Below are positions 1-7,698 of a stretch of DNA of 43,043 nt, piece after piece (the first letter of the stretch is position 1; the number at the start of each line of letters is the position of its first letter). The DNA comes from Candidatus Magnetobacterium casense. Its GTDB lineage: Bacteria > Nitrospirota > Thermodesulfovibrionia > Thermodesulfovibrionales > Magnetobacteriaceae. The stretch lies in NCBI RefSeq assembly GCF_000714715.1, contig NZ_JMFO01000015.1, positions 1 to 43,043 of the forward strand, given 5' to 3'. Made by a program: the position numbers and the translations under genes. The notes beneath the pieces were generated by a model. The model saw only the letters and a program-made list of their open reading frames with translations. It ran no database searches and had not been told where the DNA came from.

Positions 1-1
1 G

Positions 2-787
2 GGGTACAGTTTACAAGCGAACCGGAAGATACGTGAGGGTTCAGACCATCCCGACCGCGATGCTCAGTTTAGATACATAAACGAGCAAGTGGTTGATTTC
101 CAACAGCGTCAAGAACCAGTAATATCTGTGGACACCAAAAAGAAGGAACTTGTAGGTGATTTTAAAAATGCGGGACGTGAATGGCAACCGATGGGACAAC
201 CCGATGTGGTACGGGATCATGACTTTGCCGACAAGGAACTTGGTAAGGTCAATCCCTATGGGGTATACGATCAAGGCGCAAATATAGGCTGGGTAAGTGT
301 TGGTACAGATAACGATACTTCGGAGTTTGCAGTGGAAAGTATCCGCCGCTGGTGGCGTAAAATGGGGTGTGAACATTATCCCAATGCTAAAACACTTCTC
401 ATTACTGCTGATTGCGGGGGCAGTAATGGCTATCGTGTCCGTTTGTGGAAGGTTGCACTCCAACGTTTTGCAAACGAAACAGCTTTAAACATATCGGTTT
501 GTCACTTTCCACCGGGAACCAGCAAATGGAATAAAATAGAACATAGAATGTTCTGCCATATAAGCATGAACTGGCGTGGTAAGCCTTTGACAAGCCATGA
601 GATAATCGTAAATCTAATAGGTAGCACCACAACAAATAAGGGTTTAAAGATCAAGGCAGAACTGGATACAACTGCTTACTCAAAGGGAATTAAGGTGTCT
701 GATGAAGAATTTGACAAAGTTAATTTAACTAAGGCTTCATTTCATGGTGAATGGAATTATACTATAGCACCTAATTGTTCAAGTTAA
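2..787 (+). CDS. ISAzo13-family transposase, 3' part (5' end outside window)
   Basis: The frame is open from base 2, so the gene continues beyond the window edge; about 262 residues are visible. The N-terminal visible part (GYSLQANRK, then HPDRDAQF) and the later ADCGGSNGYR and GTSKWNKIEHRMF blocks are typical of ISAzo13-type DDE transposases. Candidate catalytic acids are the Asp of SVDTKKKE, the Asp of TADCGGSNG and the Glu of NKIEHRMF; all are present, so the visible part is not obviously dead. An internal GTG at 89 could be mistaken for a start, but the similarity runs through it. It would catalyse cut-and-paste or copy-out movement of its own element. No clear terminal inverted repeat was found in the 114 bases after the stop. 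Family call is from recognised motifs; activity is unknown. Confidence 0.82.
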   Translation, partial: GYSLQANRKIREGSDHPDRDAQFRYINEQVVDFQQRQEPVISVDTKKKELVGDFKNAGREWQPMGQPDVVRDHDFADKELGKVNPYGVYDQGANIGWVSVGTDNDTSEFAVESIRRWWRKMGCEHYPNAKTLLITADCGGSNGYRVRLWKVALQRFANETALNISVCHFPPGTSKWNKIEHRMFCHISMNWRGKPLTSHEIIVNLIGSTTTNKGLKIKAELDTTAYSKGIKVSDEEFDKVNLTKASFHGEWNYTIAPNCSS

Positions 788-901
788 TTATGGACAGTTA
801 CTAAGTATTTTGATATATTGGATAAACTATCAAGGCATTTCAATATTGCCGGTCCCTTATCAACGGTAAGTGTTCAACCTGATAAAATCTGAGAACTGTT
901 T

Positions 902-1762
902 GTGGCAGATAGTGTTTATTTAGAAACAACTGCGTTAATAGATGGTATCCTAAAAGGGTGGTATCCTGAGCTATCTGATATTATAGAAAAAGCAAATGGC
1001 GTCTCAACTTCTCAATACTCAAAGATGGAGATAAAGAAAGGATTTCTTCACAAGTGGGTGTTGTTATATAATAAGGCGGTCAGGTGTAAAAGTTTTGAAG
1101 ATATCTCTCTATTTATCTCTAACCTTACAAGCTCTCCTAATAGGTACTATTTGGGAGCCTGTGTAGATGCAGTGTCGATTTTTGAGGCGGATTACTCAAA
1201 AAAGAAGCCTTCAGAACTAAAAGGACAATATGCAGATATTAACGAGGGAGAAATACGATTAAATGCCTTTAAGAGTAATTTGAGGACTCAGATAAAGCTT
1301 TGTTTTCATAAAATATCAACACGTGTAAGAGAAACACATAATCCAATGCAGTGTTTTAAGGATTTGGGTGCTCCATTTTTGGAGAAAAAAATGTTTATAA
1401 ATAAGCCGCTTAAATGTGATGAATCAAGAGATAAATGTAATATAACTCAATATATTCGGGACAATAAGGATGCCTTTGAAAAGATATTAAAAAAACTTGA
1501 GACCATTAAAGAGAAAGACAAGGAAACTACAAAGAGAATTAGGAGTCTCAAGGAAATATTAAAGCTGATCAATAATGACAGACCTATTAGCAATCATCAC
1601 CAAAATCAAGGTCTCTGTTGGGACTGTACTGACGCTATACATGCAGTCATACCTCCTCATGATTCAACCCTGCTCACTCGTAATATACGTCACTTTGAAC
1701 CAATTTGTGAGGCAATAGGGAGAAACTTCAAAGGATATTCAAGCCCCAAGATAGCCCCATAA
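902..1762 (+). CDS. PIN-domain-like protein of unknown role
   Basis: A 286-residue protein beginning with GTG; an in-frame TGA lies at 890-892, so no longer start exists, and the ribosome-binding site is weak. The C-terminal 45 residues (DAIHAV, then STLLTRNIRHFEPI) look like the last acidic motif and final strand-helix of a PIN ribonuclease fold, and the N-terminus (VYLETTALIDGIL) resembles the first PIN strand, but with Glu where the family normally has Asp. Between them lies a long Lys/Glu-rich helical region, so the protein is about twice the size of a VapC toxin. No antitoxin-like gene is adjacent. AT-rich composition and its place next to a transposase suggest acquired DNA. Nuclease activity is an inference; it could equally be an inactive or repurposed PIN protein. 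Confidence 0.5.
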   Translation: MADSVYLETTALIDGILKGWYPELSDIIEKANGVSTSQYSKMEIKKGFLHKWVLLYNKAVRCKSFEDISLFISNLTSSPNRYYLGACVDAVSIFEADYSKKKPSELKGQYADINEGEIRLNAFKSNLRTQIKLCFHKISTRVRETHNPMQCFKDLGAPFLEKKMFINKPLKCDESRDKCNITQYIRDNKDAFEKILKKLETIKEKDKETTKRIRSLKEILKLINNDRPISNHHQNQGLCWDCTDAIHAVIPPHDSTLLTRNIRHFEPICEAIGRNFKGYSSPKIAP

Positions 1763-1998
1763 ACAGTTTCATATATTCCAACAACCACAAAATATTGGTC
1801 GCACTCCAGTCCGGCGTAGTCACATCGCTTAAACACAGTAACAATGTCATACTAAGAAAATATAAAAGTGGCTTAAATGTTGACAACCACGGTTGATTGT
1901 GGTACTACCAACTTCGGCGTCAGGGCAATCTATCCAAGAATGCGTGATATGTTGTATTATAGATATCGTATGAATAAACTGAATGTGCAGTTTTTACA

Positions 1999-4368
1999 GT
2001 GGTGAGCTATTACAAGAACATACTGGTGTCTTTTATGGCCATACTAGTGGTATTTGTATTCATCGTTGACGGCATACTGGTGATGCACAAGCGGATCAAC
2101 TTCTACCAGAAGATGGAAGAACAACTACGGCACGAACTCAACACTGTTGGAATCGTTGTTGAGGAATCTATTGCATCAAATCACCTCGGGGAACTAAACA
2201 CCATCCTGTCAAGGTGGTTTGATAACCATGGCGAGCTCCTCGAACTAAGGGTTGTCAACGACGCTAATACCATCGCTATCCTGCACAACCGTCTTAAGAA
2301 CACCTACCTGCCAACCCAGCCGGTAATCGTTACCCACAAAGTCAAAGACATTGCCACCATTACAGCAACCCTGAACCCAAACGTTACCATGCCGGGATTG
2401 AAGATGTTGCTCTTGTTTATCGTTATCGGTTCTGTTCTGGCCATAGGCGTTATGGGGACGACCCTGTGGTGGTTGCTAAAAAAGAGGGACGCAGAGCACA
2501 TCGAGCAAGACAAGCTCCACACGGGGTTGCATAGAGAACGCATCAGGCTATATAACATACTAAATTCCATAGAGGACGGTATCTGTGTAATCAACAAGGA
2601 CTACGGCGTGGAGTTTATCAATAACTCAATTGAAACAGACTTTGGCCCGGCACAGGGCAGAAAGTGTCACCAATACTTCTTTGATGAGTCTGCCGTCTGT
2701 TCCTGGTGCATAATCAATGACGTCACAGATGGTAAGAGCATCCGCTGGGAGAAAAATGTCATCAAAAGCCAGAAAACATATGAGGTATACGAAACACTAC
2801 TGAACTATAACGACGACACCGCTGAAAGACTCATGGTTTTTCACGATATAACGGGCCTCAAAAGCACGGAAAACAAGATAAAACTACACTTCGAAATACA
2901 GACCCTGACACACAGCATCCTGCAAATCTCTCTTAGGGACCTCTCCTTTTCCGAGCTGTTAAACAACATACTCAAGACCGTTCTCTCAACCCCCAAGCTA
3001 TCGTTGTTGAGCAAGGGATGCGTCTACGTGGTCAACGACAATGCCCCCGATATGCTCACACTTGTGGCTGCCTACTCCTACAGTCTTGATCAGATGACCA
3101 AGTGTATCAACATCCGTTTTGGGGAGTGTCTGTGCGGCAAGGCGGCTGAAACTGGCCAGACCGTTTTTGCCGAAGACGTCGATCAACAGCACACGATCTC
3201 CTATGAGGGGTTGATTTCACACGGCCACTACTGTCTGCCGATAATATTTCAAGACAAAGTCGTAGGGGTCTTTAACGTCTATACTATAAAGGGGCAATCG
3301 AGGGATTACGATACCGAAGAGATGCTCAACGCAGTGGCCAATGTCCTTTCTGGCATCATTGTGCGCAAAAAGACTGAGGCGGCACTCCAGGAGCGGGAAG
3401 AACACTTCCGCAGCATTGTCCAGACAACAAGTAATGCCATTATCTCCATAGACACAAACGGTAACGTAAGTACATGGAACAACGGCGCTGCTCATATATT
3501 TGGCTACACCGCAGAGGAGATGCTATGTCAGCCTCTGACAAGGATTATCCCTGAGCGTTTCCGTCAAGCACACAAAAATGGACTGAAGGCAGCCGTTGAT
3601 ACAGGCATATCAAAGACCCTTGGCAAGACAGTAGATATCAGCGCCTTGAGGAAGGATGGAGAGGAGTTTTTCATAGAGCTATCCGTTGCCAGGTGGAGTG
3701 CCCGCACGGGTATATTTTTTACCGGCATAATCAGAGACATCACAAGACGCAAACAAAACGCCATTGAGCTTGAAAAAACGGTAGAAAAACTCCGTAAACT
3801 TACGGATGCCGTGACCCAGGCAATGGCTGCCGCAGTTGAGGCAAAAGACCCATACACTGCCGGACATCAACGCAGGGTTGCCGATCTCTCCCGTGCCATT
3901 GCGGATGAAATGCATCTGTCCCTTCAGCAGACAGAGGGCGTCAGGGTGGCGGCCACCATACACGACATCGGCAAGCTGACCGTACCTACTGAGATACTCA
4001 GCAAGCCTGGCAGACTAAAACCACACGAGCTTAGTCTCATCAAGGAGCACTCTCAGATCGGCTATGATATCCTCAGGGGGATAGAGTTTCCATATCCCGT
4101 GGCGCAGATAATCCTTCAGCATCACGAAAGACTAAACGGTTCCGGCTATCCTAACGGTCTCATGGGCGATGATATATATATTGAGGCACGGATCATCTGC
4201 GTGGCTGACGTGGTAGAGGCCATGGCCAATCACCGTCCATACAGGCCGGCACTGGGTATACAGGCCGCACTGGACGAAATAGGCCGCGGACGAAATTCTC
4301 TGTATGACTCAAATGTAGTTGACGCTTGTGTCCGGGTCTTCGGCAAGGGGTTTGTGTTTAAGGACTAA
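1999..4368 (+). CDS. Membrane sensor: PAS-GAF-PAS-HD-GYP, probable c-di-GMP phosphodiesterase
   Basis: A 789-residue protein. A transmembrane segment at about 8-28, an extracytoplasmic stretch to about 132 and a second transmembrane segment at about 134-160 are followed by a PAS-like domain (185-288) with Cys at 223, 234 and 237, a GAF domain (300-455) with a Cys/His set (CLCG 377-380, HGHYC 408-412), a second PAS domain (465-585) and an HD-GYP domain (600-789). The HD pair is H655-D656, followed by HHE at 708-710 and GSGYP at 714-718, so the metal-binding and GYP motifs are present. HD-GYP proteins hydrolyse c-di-GMP. The start is GTG 1999 (GTG 2002 also possible); an in-frame TAA at 1975-1977 rules out more upstream starts. 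It stands alone, and its GAF closely resembles the two GAF domains of the GGDEF-EAL protein near 31.5-32.5 kb. Confidence 0.88.
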   Translation: MVSYYKNILVSFMAILVVFVFIVDGILVMHKRINFYQKMEEQLRHELNTVGIVVEESIASNHLGELNTILSRWFDNHGELLELRVVNDANTIAILHNRLKNTYLPTQPVIVTHKVKDIATITATLNPNVTMPGLKMLLLFIVIGSVLAIGVMGTTLWWLLKKRDAEHIEQDKLHTGLHRERIRLYNILNSIEDGICVINKDYGVEFINNSIETDFGPAQGRKCHQYFFDESAVCSWCIINDVTDGKSIRWEKNVIKSQKTYEVYETLLNYNDDTAERLMVFHDITGLKSTENKIKLHFEIQTLTHSILQISLRDLSFSELLNNILKTVLSTPKLSLLSKGCVYVVNDNAPDMLTLVAAYSYSLDQMTKCINIRFGECLCGKAAETGQTVFAEDVDQQHTISYEGLISHGHYCLPIIFQDKVVGVFNVYTIKGQSRDYDTEEMLNAVANVLSGIIVRKKTEAALQEREEHFRSIVQTTSNAIISIDTNGNVSTWNNGAAHIFGYTAEEMLCQPLTRIIPERFRQAHKNGLKAAVDTGISKTLGKTVDISALRKDGEEFFIELSVARWSARTGIFFTGIIRDITRRKQNAIELEKTVEKLRKLTDAVTQAMAAAVEAKDPYTAGHQRRVADLSRAIADEMHLSLQQTEGVRVAATIHDIGKLTVPTEILSKPGRLKPHELSLIKEHSQIGYDILRGIEFPYPVAQIILQHHERLNGSGYPNGLMGDDIYIEARIICVADVVEAMANHRPYRPALGIQAALDEIGRGRNSLYDSNVVDACVRVFGKGFVFKD

Positions 4369-4380
4369 ATTCAGACAAGG

Positions 4381-4403
4381 AGAGCAGGGCTATCCCCTCT
4401 TTT
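4381..4403 (+). terminator. Possible intrinsic terminator after the HD-GYP gene
   Basis: AGAG and GGG arms pair with CCC and CTCT across a four-base loop, with a two-base bulge, and the stem ends in a short T run. It sits 12 bases after the HD-GYP stop codon. The hairpin is short, so the call is tentative. Confidence 0.35.
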
Positions 4404-4441
4404 CACACTCAATTATCATGCCTGGAAAAGCCTGTATCATT

Positions 4442-5210
4442 TCAGTATAACAACATGAAATTAAAAATAGCCTCTTTTGAGAATTTCATCTTCAAGTGAA
4501 GAATATCTTCATATATGTTTTGTCCAAATCTATTACGAAATACCCTTTCCTGTCTGAGAACTAAATCAAGCCCCAATGCTCTATGCGCTATTTCACCCAC
4601 AATTTCTCCATTATAGAACGCTATCCCACGTATTTGTGATTCTCTGCCCAGTATTATTTTTCTTAAAGAAATCCAGCAAAATAACAAATGCCTCAAATAT
4701 CCTGGATTGCTCGTCATCCTTAATGTTATGAAGTATCTCAAGAGTTTTCTTTTTTACTGCATCATCACAATCTTCCTCAATAAGAGGCCTGAGAAAATTA
4801 GTTCCATAGTATACTCTGTTCAAGATATCTGTGATTGCAGACAGATATTGTTTCCTTAAATTTAAAGGGACATTCATATAGTGATAAAGCCTTGAAAGTA
4901 AAAAGGCAGATGGATTTATTTCAGTACCTGCTGCATTTATTCCTAGCAAACCAGCCTCATAAAGGGTTGTTCCGCTACCTAAGAATGGGTCGAATAGAAG
5001 CGTTTTATTATCAGCATACTTCTTGATTAACACATTAACTAACTGGGGAGAGAACTGCCCACTCCATTTTAACGGATTACTTCTAATCTTGTTTTCAATG
5101 TCAAGATCGCACTGCCTTATCTCTGATTTATCTATCGGCAGGTTTACTAAAACCCCGTTTAAATGAGACTTTCTCGCAATACGGTTTATCGAAATATTAA
5201 CTGTATCCAT
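4442..5210 (-). pseudogene. Decayed DNA adenine/cytosine-N4 methyltransferase
   Basis: Reading on the minus strand from ATG at 5210, the first 199 residues carry a clear SAM-binding motif I (DPFLGSGTTLYEAGLLG followed by GTEINP), preceded by a region typical of the DNA-modification methylases in which motif I comes before the catalytic motif. This frame stops at 4611. A second frame from about 4660 down to 4442 encodes a segment resembling the usual C-terminus (IAFYNGEIVGEIAHRALG, then a stretch ending in an IL-K strand). No DPPY, NPPY or SPPY catalytic motif is present in either part, so the simplest reading is an internal deletion of the catalytic region plus a change of frame. No restriction enzyme gene is adjacent. 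The product should be inactive as a methylase. Confidence 0.62.
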
Positions 5211-5249
5211 ATAAATTATGCGTATCCTCTTAAAAAAGCATGGTAAAAT

Positions 5250-5330
5250 GGGGTCAAGGGGACTTCTTCATGGCCGGGGTGCCTCACCCCTCCCCTTGCG
5301 GGGGGTTCTGAGGGGGGGCAGAGCTGCCCC
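5250..5330. repeat. Dispersed GC-rich repeat, family A, copy 1
   Basis: Begins GGGGTCAAGGGGAC and continues with CCCCTTGCGGGG and GGGCAGAGCTGCCCC blocks. It matches the reverse complement of 6832-6890 and 30482-30532, with about 25 extra bases near its start. The repeat runs into the 3' end of cobJ and encodes that protein's tail. Confidence 0.75.
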
Positions 5331-6096
5331 TTTCTTTCTTCTTTTTTTCTTTGTAACCGCGCGGGGTGACAAGAAAATCATTGATTCTGAGGGTCTGTGA
5401 GTTCCCTATTATTACTGTTGTGTGCATATCTATTTCGTAGTTGAGCATACGGCTCAGATCGGTTATCACCACCGACTCGCCCTCACGCATGGCAGCCTTT
5501 ACTATGCCAACGGGGGTGGTCTCTGCCCTGTAGCGTAGGATTATGTCACGAGCGGTGTTGATGTGCATACTGCGGCCCTTGCTTTTGGGGTTATACAGCA
5601 CGATAACGAAATCGGCATCCGCAGCCGCATGAAGGCGTTTCTCTATTAATTCCCACGATGTGAGGCGGTCTGAGAGACTCACACAGGCAAAGTCGTGCAT
5701 CAAGGGTGCCCCCAGCCGCGCTGCACTGGCGCACAACGCCGGTACTCCGGGGACGATCTCCACGTCGATATCCCCTCTGCCATTTAGCAGCTCCAATATC
5801 AGCCCAGCCATGGCATAGATACCGGGGTCGCCGCTGCTTACAACCGCCACACTCCTGCCCTCTGCGGCAAGGTCTATAGCCTTCCGGCACCTGTCAACCT
5901 CCTGGGTCATGGCCGTGGAGTGTACCTCCTTGCCATCAACAAGGGCGTCTATCAACCCAACATATGTGGTATAGCCCACCACACACTCGCTCTGCCTGAT
6001 CACCTCAAGGGCACGTTGTGACATGTGCTCAATCGCACCAGGGCCTATGCCAACTACGTATAGCTTACCGCCGCCTTTTTTGAAACTCTCCATCAT
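5284..6096 (-). CDS. cobJ: Precorrin-3B (cobalt-precorrin-3) C17-methyltransferase
   Basis: Transfers a methyl group from SAM to C17 of the corrin ring with ring contraction, an early step of cobalamin synthesis in the cytoplasm. The N-terminus has the tetrapyrrole-methylase motif KLYVVGIGPG; SSGDPGIYAMAG, VPGVPALCASAARLGAPL and VLYNPKSKGR are characteristic of the CobJ/CbiH branch. The normal family end is near LVTPRGY (about residue 252); the following 18 or so residues, rich in Lys then Pro/Gly, are encoded by a dispersed GC-rich repeat and are probably not functional. ATG 6096 follows GAGG at a good distance. It overlaps the upstream cobM by a few tens of bases, implying an operon. Whether the aerobic (CobJ) or anaerobic (CbiH) name applies cannot be told from two genes. 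Confidence 0.9.
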   Translation of the reverse strand: MMESFKKGGGKLYVVGIGPGAIEHMSQRALEVIRQSECVVGYTTYVGLIDALVDGKEVHSTAMTQEVDRCRKAIDLAAEGRSVAVVSSGDPGIYAMAGLILELLNGRGDIDVEIVPGVPALCASAARLGAPLMHDFACVSLSDRLTSWELIEKRLHAAADADFVIVLYNPKSKGRSMHINTARDIILRYRAETTPVGIVKAAMREGESVVITDLSRMLNYEIDMHTTVIIGNSQTLRINDFLVTPRGYKEKKKKERGSSAPPQNPPQGEG

Positions 6097-6802
6097 ATAA
6101 CCTCGAACGTTTTGCTGTATCGGTCTTTAATGCCTCACCTACAAGGATGATGGCCGTTTTTGTAATGCCGGCGTCCTTTACAATGGCGGCTATCGTCCGG
6201 ATAGTACCCTCAAACACCCGTTCTTGCGGCCACGACGCCCGTTCAACGACAACAACGGGGGTGTCCGCCGGATAGGACGTTGCCAGCTCCGAGACGACGG
6301 CTTCTATGTGCGCAATGCTCAGGAAGATGACCATCGTTGCCCTGTGTGTTGCAAGTGCAGAGAGTCGTTCACTGTTTGGCACTGCGGTGTTGCCCTCGAT
6401 GCGCGTGACAATTACACTCTGACTGACCTCCGGGATGGTCAACTCCTGCCCTATGGCCGCCGCCGCTGCGCCAAGTGAGGAGACCCCGGGGACTACCTCA
6501 TAGGCAATCCCTGCCGCCCTCAGGCGATGTATTTGTTCCGTGATGGCGCTATAAAACGAGATATCCCCGCTGTGCAGTCGCACCACCATCTTGCCTTCAC
6601 GTGCGGCGTTCACCATCGTGTCAGTGATCTCCTCAAGGGGCATGTGTGCCGAGTCGTACACCTTCGCCTTCAGCCCCGTGACAAGGACGGGATTGACAAG
6701 GCTTCCGGCGTATATGACCACGTCGCATTCCTTCAGGAGCCGATGCCCCTTAAGCGTTATCAGCTCCGGGTTGCCAGGCCCCGCTCCAACAAAATATATC
6801 AT
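6065..6802 (-). CDS. cobM: Precorrin-4 (cobalt-precorrin-4) C11-methyltransferase
   Basis: SAM-dependent methylation at C11 of the corrin ring, the step after the CobJ/CbiH reaction. The N-terminal IYFVGAGPGNPELITLKG, the VIYAGSLVNP stretch, RLHSGDISFYSAITEQ and VPGVSSLGAAAAAIGQELT are typical of CobM/CbiF. ATG 6802 is preferred to ATG 6817 because AAAGG (6810-6814) lies seven bases upstream of it, while the upstream ATG has no ribosome-binding site. Length from 6802 is about 245 residues, normal for the family. It is the first gene of a two-gene minus-strand unit with cobJ; a GC-rich repeat lies directly upstream. No cobalamin-riboswitch-like B12 box was seen in front of it. Confidence 0.9.
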   Translation of the reverse strand: MIYFVGAGPGNPELITLKGHRLLKECDVVIYAGSLVNPVLVTGLKAKVYDSAHMPLEEITDTMVNAAREGKMVVRLHSGDISFYSAITEQIHRLRAAGIAYEVVPGVSSLGAAAAAIGQELTIPEVSQSVIVTRIEGNTAVPNSERLSALATHRATMVIFLSIAHIEAVVSELATSYPADTPVVVVERASWPQERVFEGTIRTIAAIVKDAGITKTAIILVGEALKTDTAKRSRLYDGEFQKRRR

Positions 6803-6831
6803 ACCACTACCTTTCATAAGCTAAAAAAAGT

Positions 6832-6890
6832 GAAGCGGCTCCGCCCCTCCCTCAGACCCACCCCGCAAGGGGACCAGTCCCCTTGACCCC
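6832..6890. repeat. Dispersed GC-rich repeat, family A, copy 2
   Basis: Read on the minus strand it begins GGGGTCAAGGGGACTGG, then CCCCTTGCGGGG, and ends GGGGCGGAGCCGCTTC. It is the most complete copy of the family in the window and lies immediately upstream of cobM, inverted relative to the copy at the end of cobJ, so the cob pair is bracketed by inverted copies. Confidence 0.75.
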
Positions 6891-7296
6891 ATATAAAGTG
6901 CTACGTAATTTGTATGGGATAAAATCGAAATCTGCTATAGATATCTTTATTTTTAATATGAATTGTTGCATCATCACAACGATTGTCTGACGATAAACAC
7001 TGTAAAAATCTGCTCTAATCCTCTTTACATTGATATTTATATTCTTATGCACAATCTACACACCTAAAATAAATGTCACCTTCACTATACTTTTGCACTT
7101 TAAAATAGAACTATGTCAAATGCTATCATATGGATAAAGATATTGTCAATCGTCAGTTTTAGATTACCAAATGAAGCATCCCTTCTGGTATGGGTGTATC
7201 TTTGTTGAGGTGGCATACTTTTATAGCTTTGGATTATTACTCAAATGCTGACCACAACCCAAAGGCATTGGCTATCCTGTTTATAATAAACTTACT
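6891..7296. other. AT-rich stretch with no recognisable gene
   Basis: About 400 bases between the family A repeat and the TIR-bounded element. Frames are short and frequently stopped on both strands; a 66-codon minus frame at 6852-7052 has no ribosome-binding site or recognisable sequence and ends in the repeat. The part near 7200-7296 may hold eroded coding sequence continuing the AlbA_2-like fragment on the other side of the miniature element, but I cannot show this. Confidence 0.4.
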
Positions 7297-7399
7297 GGTA
7301 GTCCTGCAGTGATAGTGATATTGCCATCCCCCTCCCTTTATGGGAGGGGTTAGGGGAGGGTGGTAAATTTACGATCATCACTACTTGTGCAGGACTACC
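7297..7399. mobile_element. Miniature TIR-bounded element (MITE-like), copy 1
   Basis: A 103-base segment with terminal inverted repeats: GGTAGTCCTGCA at the left end and its reverse complement TGCAGGACTACC at the right end, with further partial match inward (AGTGAT on both sides). The same ends bound 38056-38298. The interior of this copy is a family B GC-rich repeat. It appears to interrupt an AlbA_2-like reading frame. No clear target-site duplication was seen. Confidence 0.7.
7326..7363. repeat. Dispersed GC-rich repeat, family B, copy 1
   Basis: ATCCCCCTCCCTTTATGGG followed by AGGGGTTAGGGGAGGGTGG. The same sequence recurs almost unchanged at 17005-17041 and partly at 16915-16952. The arms CCCTCCC and GGGAGGG could form a hairpin. 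Here it lies inside a miniature element. Confidence 0.75.
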
Positions 7400-7583
7400 G
7401 CTCTCCTTTTTCTTCCGGTACTCCATAAATAATATAACCACCTTTTGCATTTGCGAAAGCTGAAACATCCTTACATGTTTCACACTTTTGCTTCTCTTCA
7501 CCATTAGTGCTGCACTGAACCTCAAAGTGCAGCTCCCCATTTGAGGATGCCTGCTTCAAATGGGGATATCTATCTCCAACCAA
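7400..7583 (-). pseudogene. Fragment of an AlbA_2 (Schlafen-like/divergent AAA-4) protein
   Basis: The minus-strand frame contains CKDVSAFANAKGGYIIYGV followed by PEEKGE, a good match to the core of AlbA_2 domains (the 'SAFANxxGGxxxxGVxE' strand-turn-strand). The frame is cut right after this motif by the miniature element at 7297-7399, which brings a stop codon. No convincing continuation is found beyond. AlbA_2 proteins are often putative DNA-binding or RNA-processing regulators, sometimes in defence contexts; this copy is a remnant. Upstream of the motif the sequence is less typical of the family, so part of the N-terminus may also be decayed. Confidence 0.55.
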
Positions 7584-7642
7584 AAACTTATAAAGCCATC
7601 AGACAGGGTTGTTTCTGTCCTGGCAAAAATATTGCAATAACC

Positions 7643-7672
7643 TTGACAATTGGGTTTGTATCATTTTAAAAT
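7643..7672 (+). promoter_or_regulatory. Sigma-70-type promoter for the proline-rich peptide gene
   Basis: TTGACA at 7643-7648 and TAAAAT at 7667-7672 with an 18-base spacer, 27 bases before the translation start. The start itself has a strong AAGGAGG ribosome-binding site. Confidence 0.6.
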
Positions 7673-7698
7673 AAAATGAAAGGAGGTGCATATACGCT

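Noticed and set aside
1880..1908. Promoter before the HD-GYP gene (TTGACA with TACTAC)
   Set aside because: The -35 is perfect but the -10 matches poorly, and it is over 90 bases from the start; too weak to list as a feature.
6818..7100. Cobalamin riboswitch upstream of cobM
   Set aside because: Looked for a B12-box-like sequence and supporting helices on the minus strand; only a GC-rich dispersed repeat and AT-rich DNA were seen.
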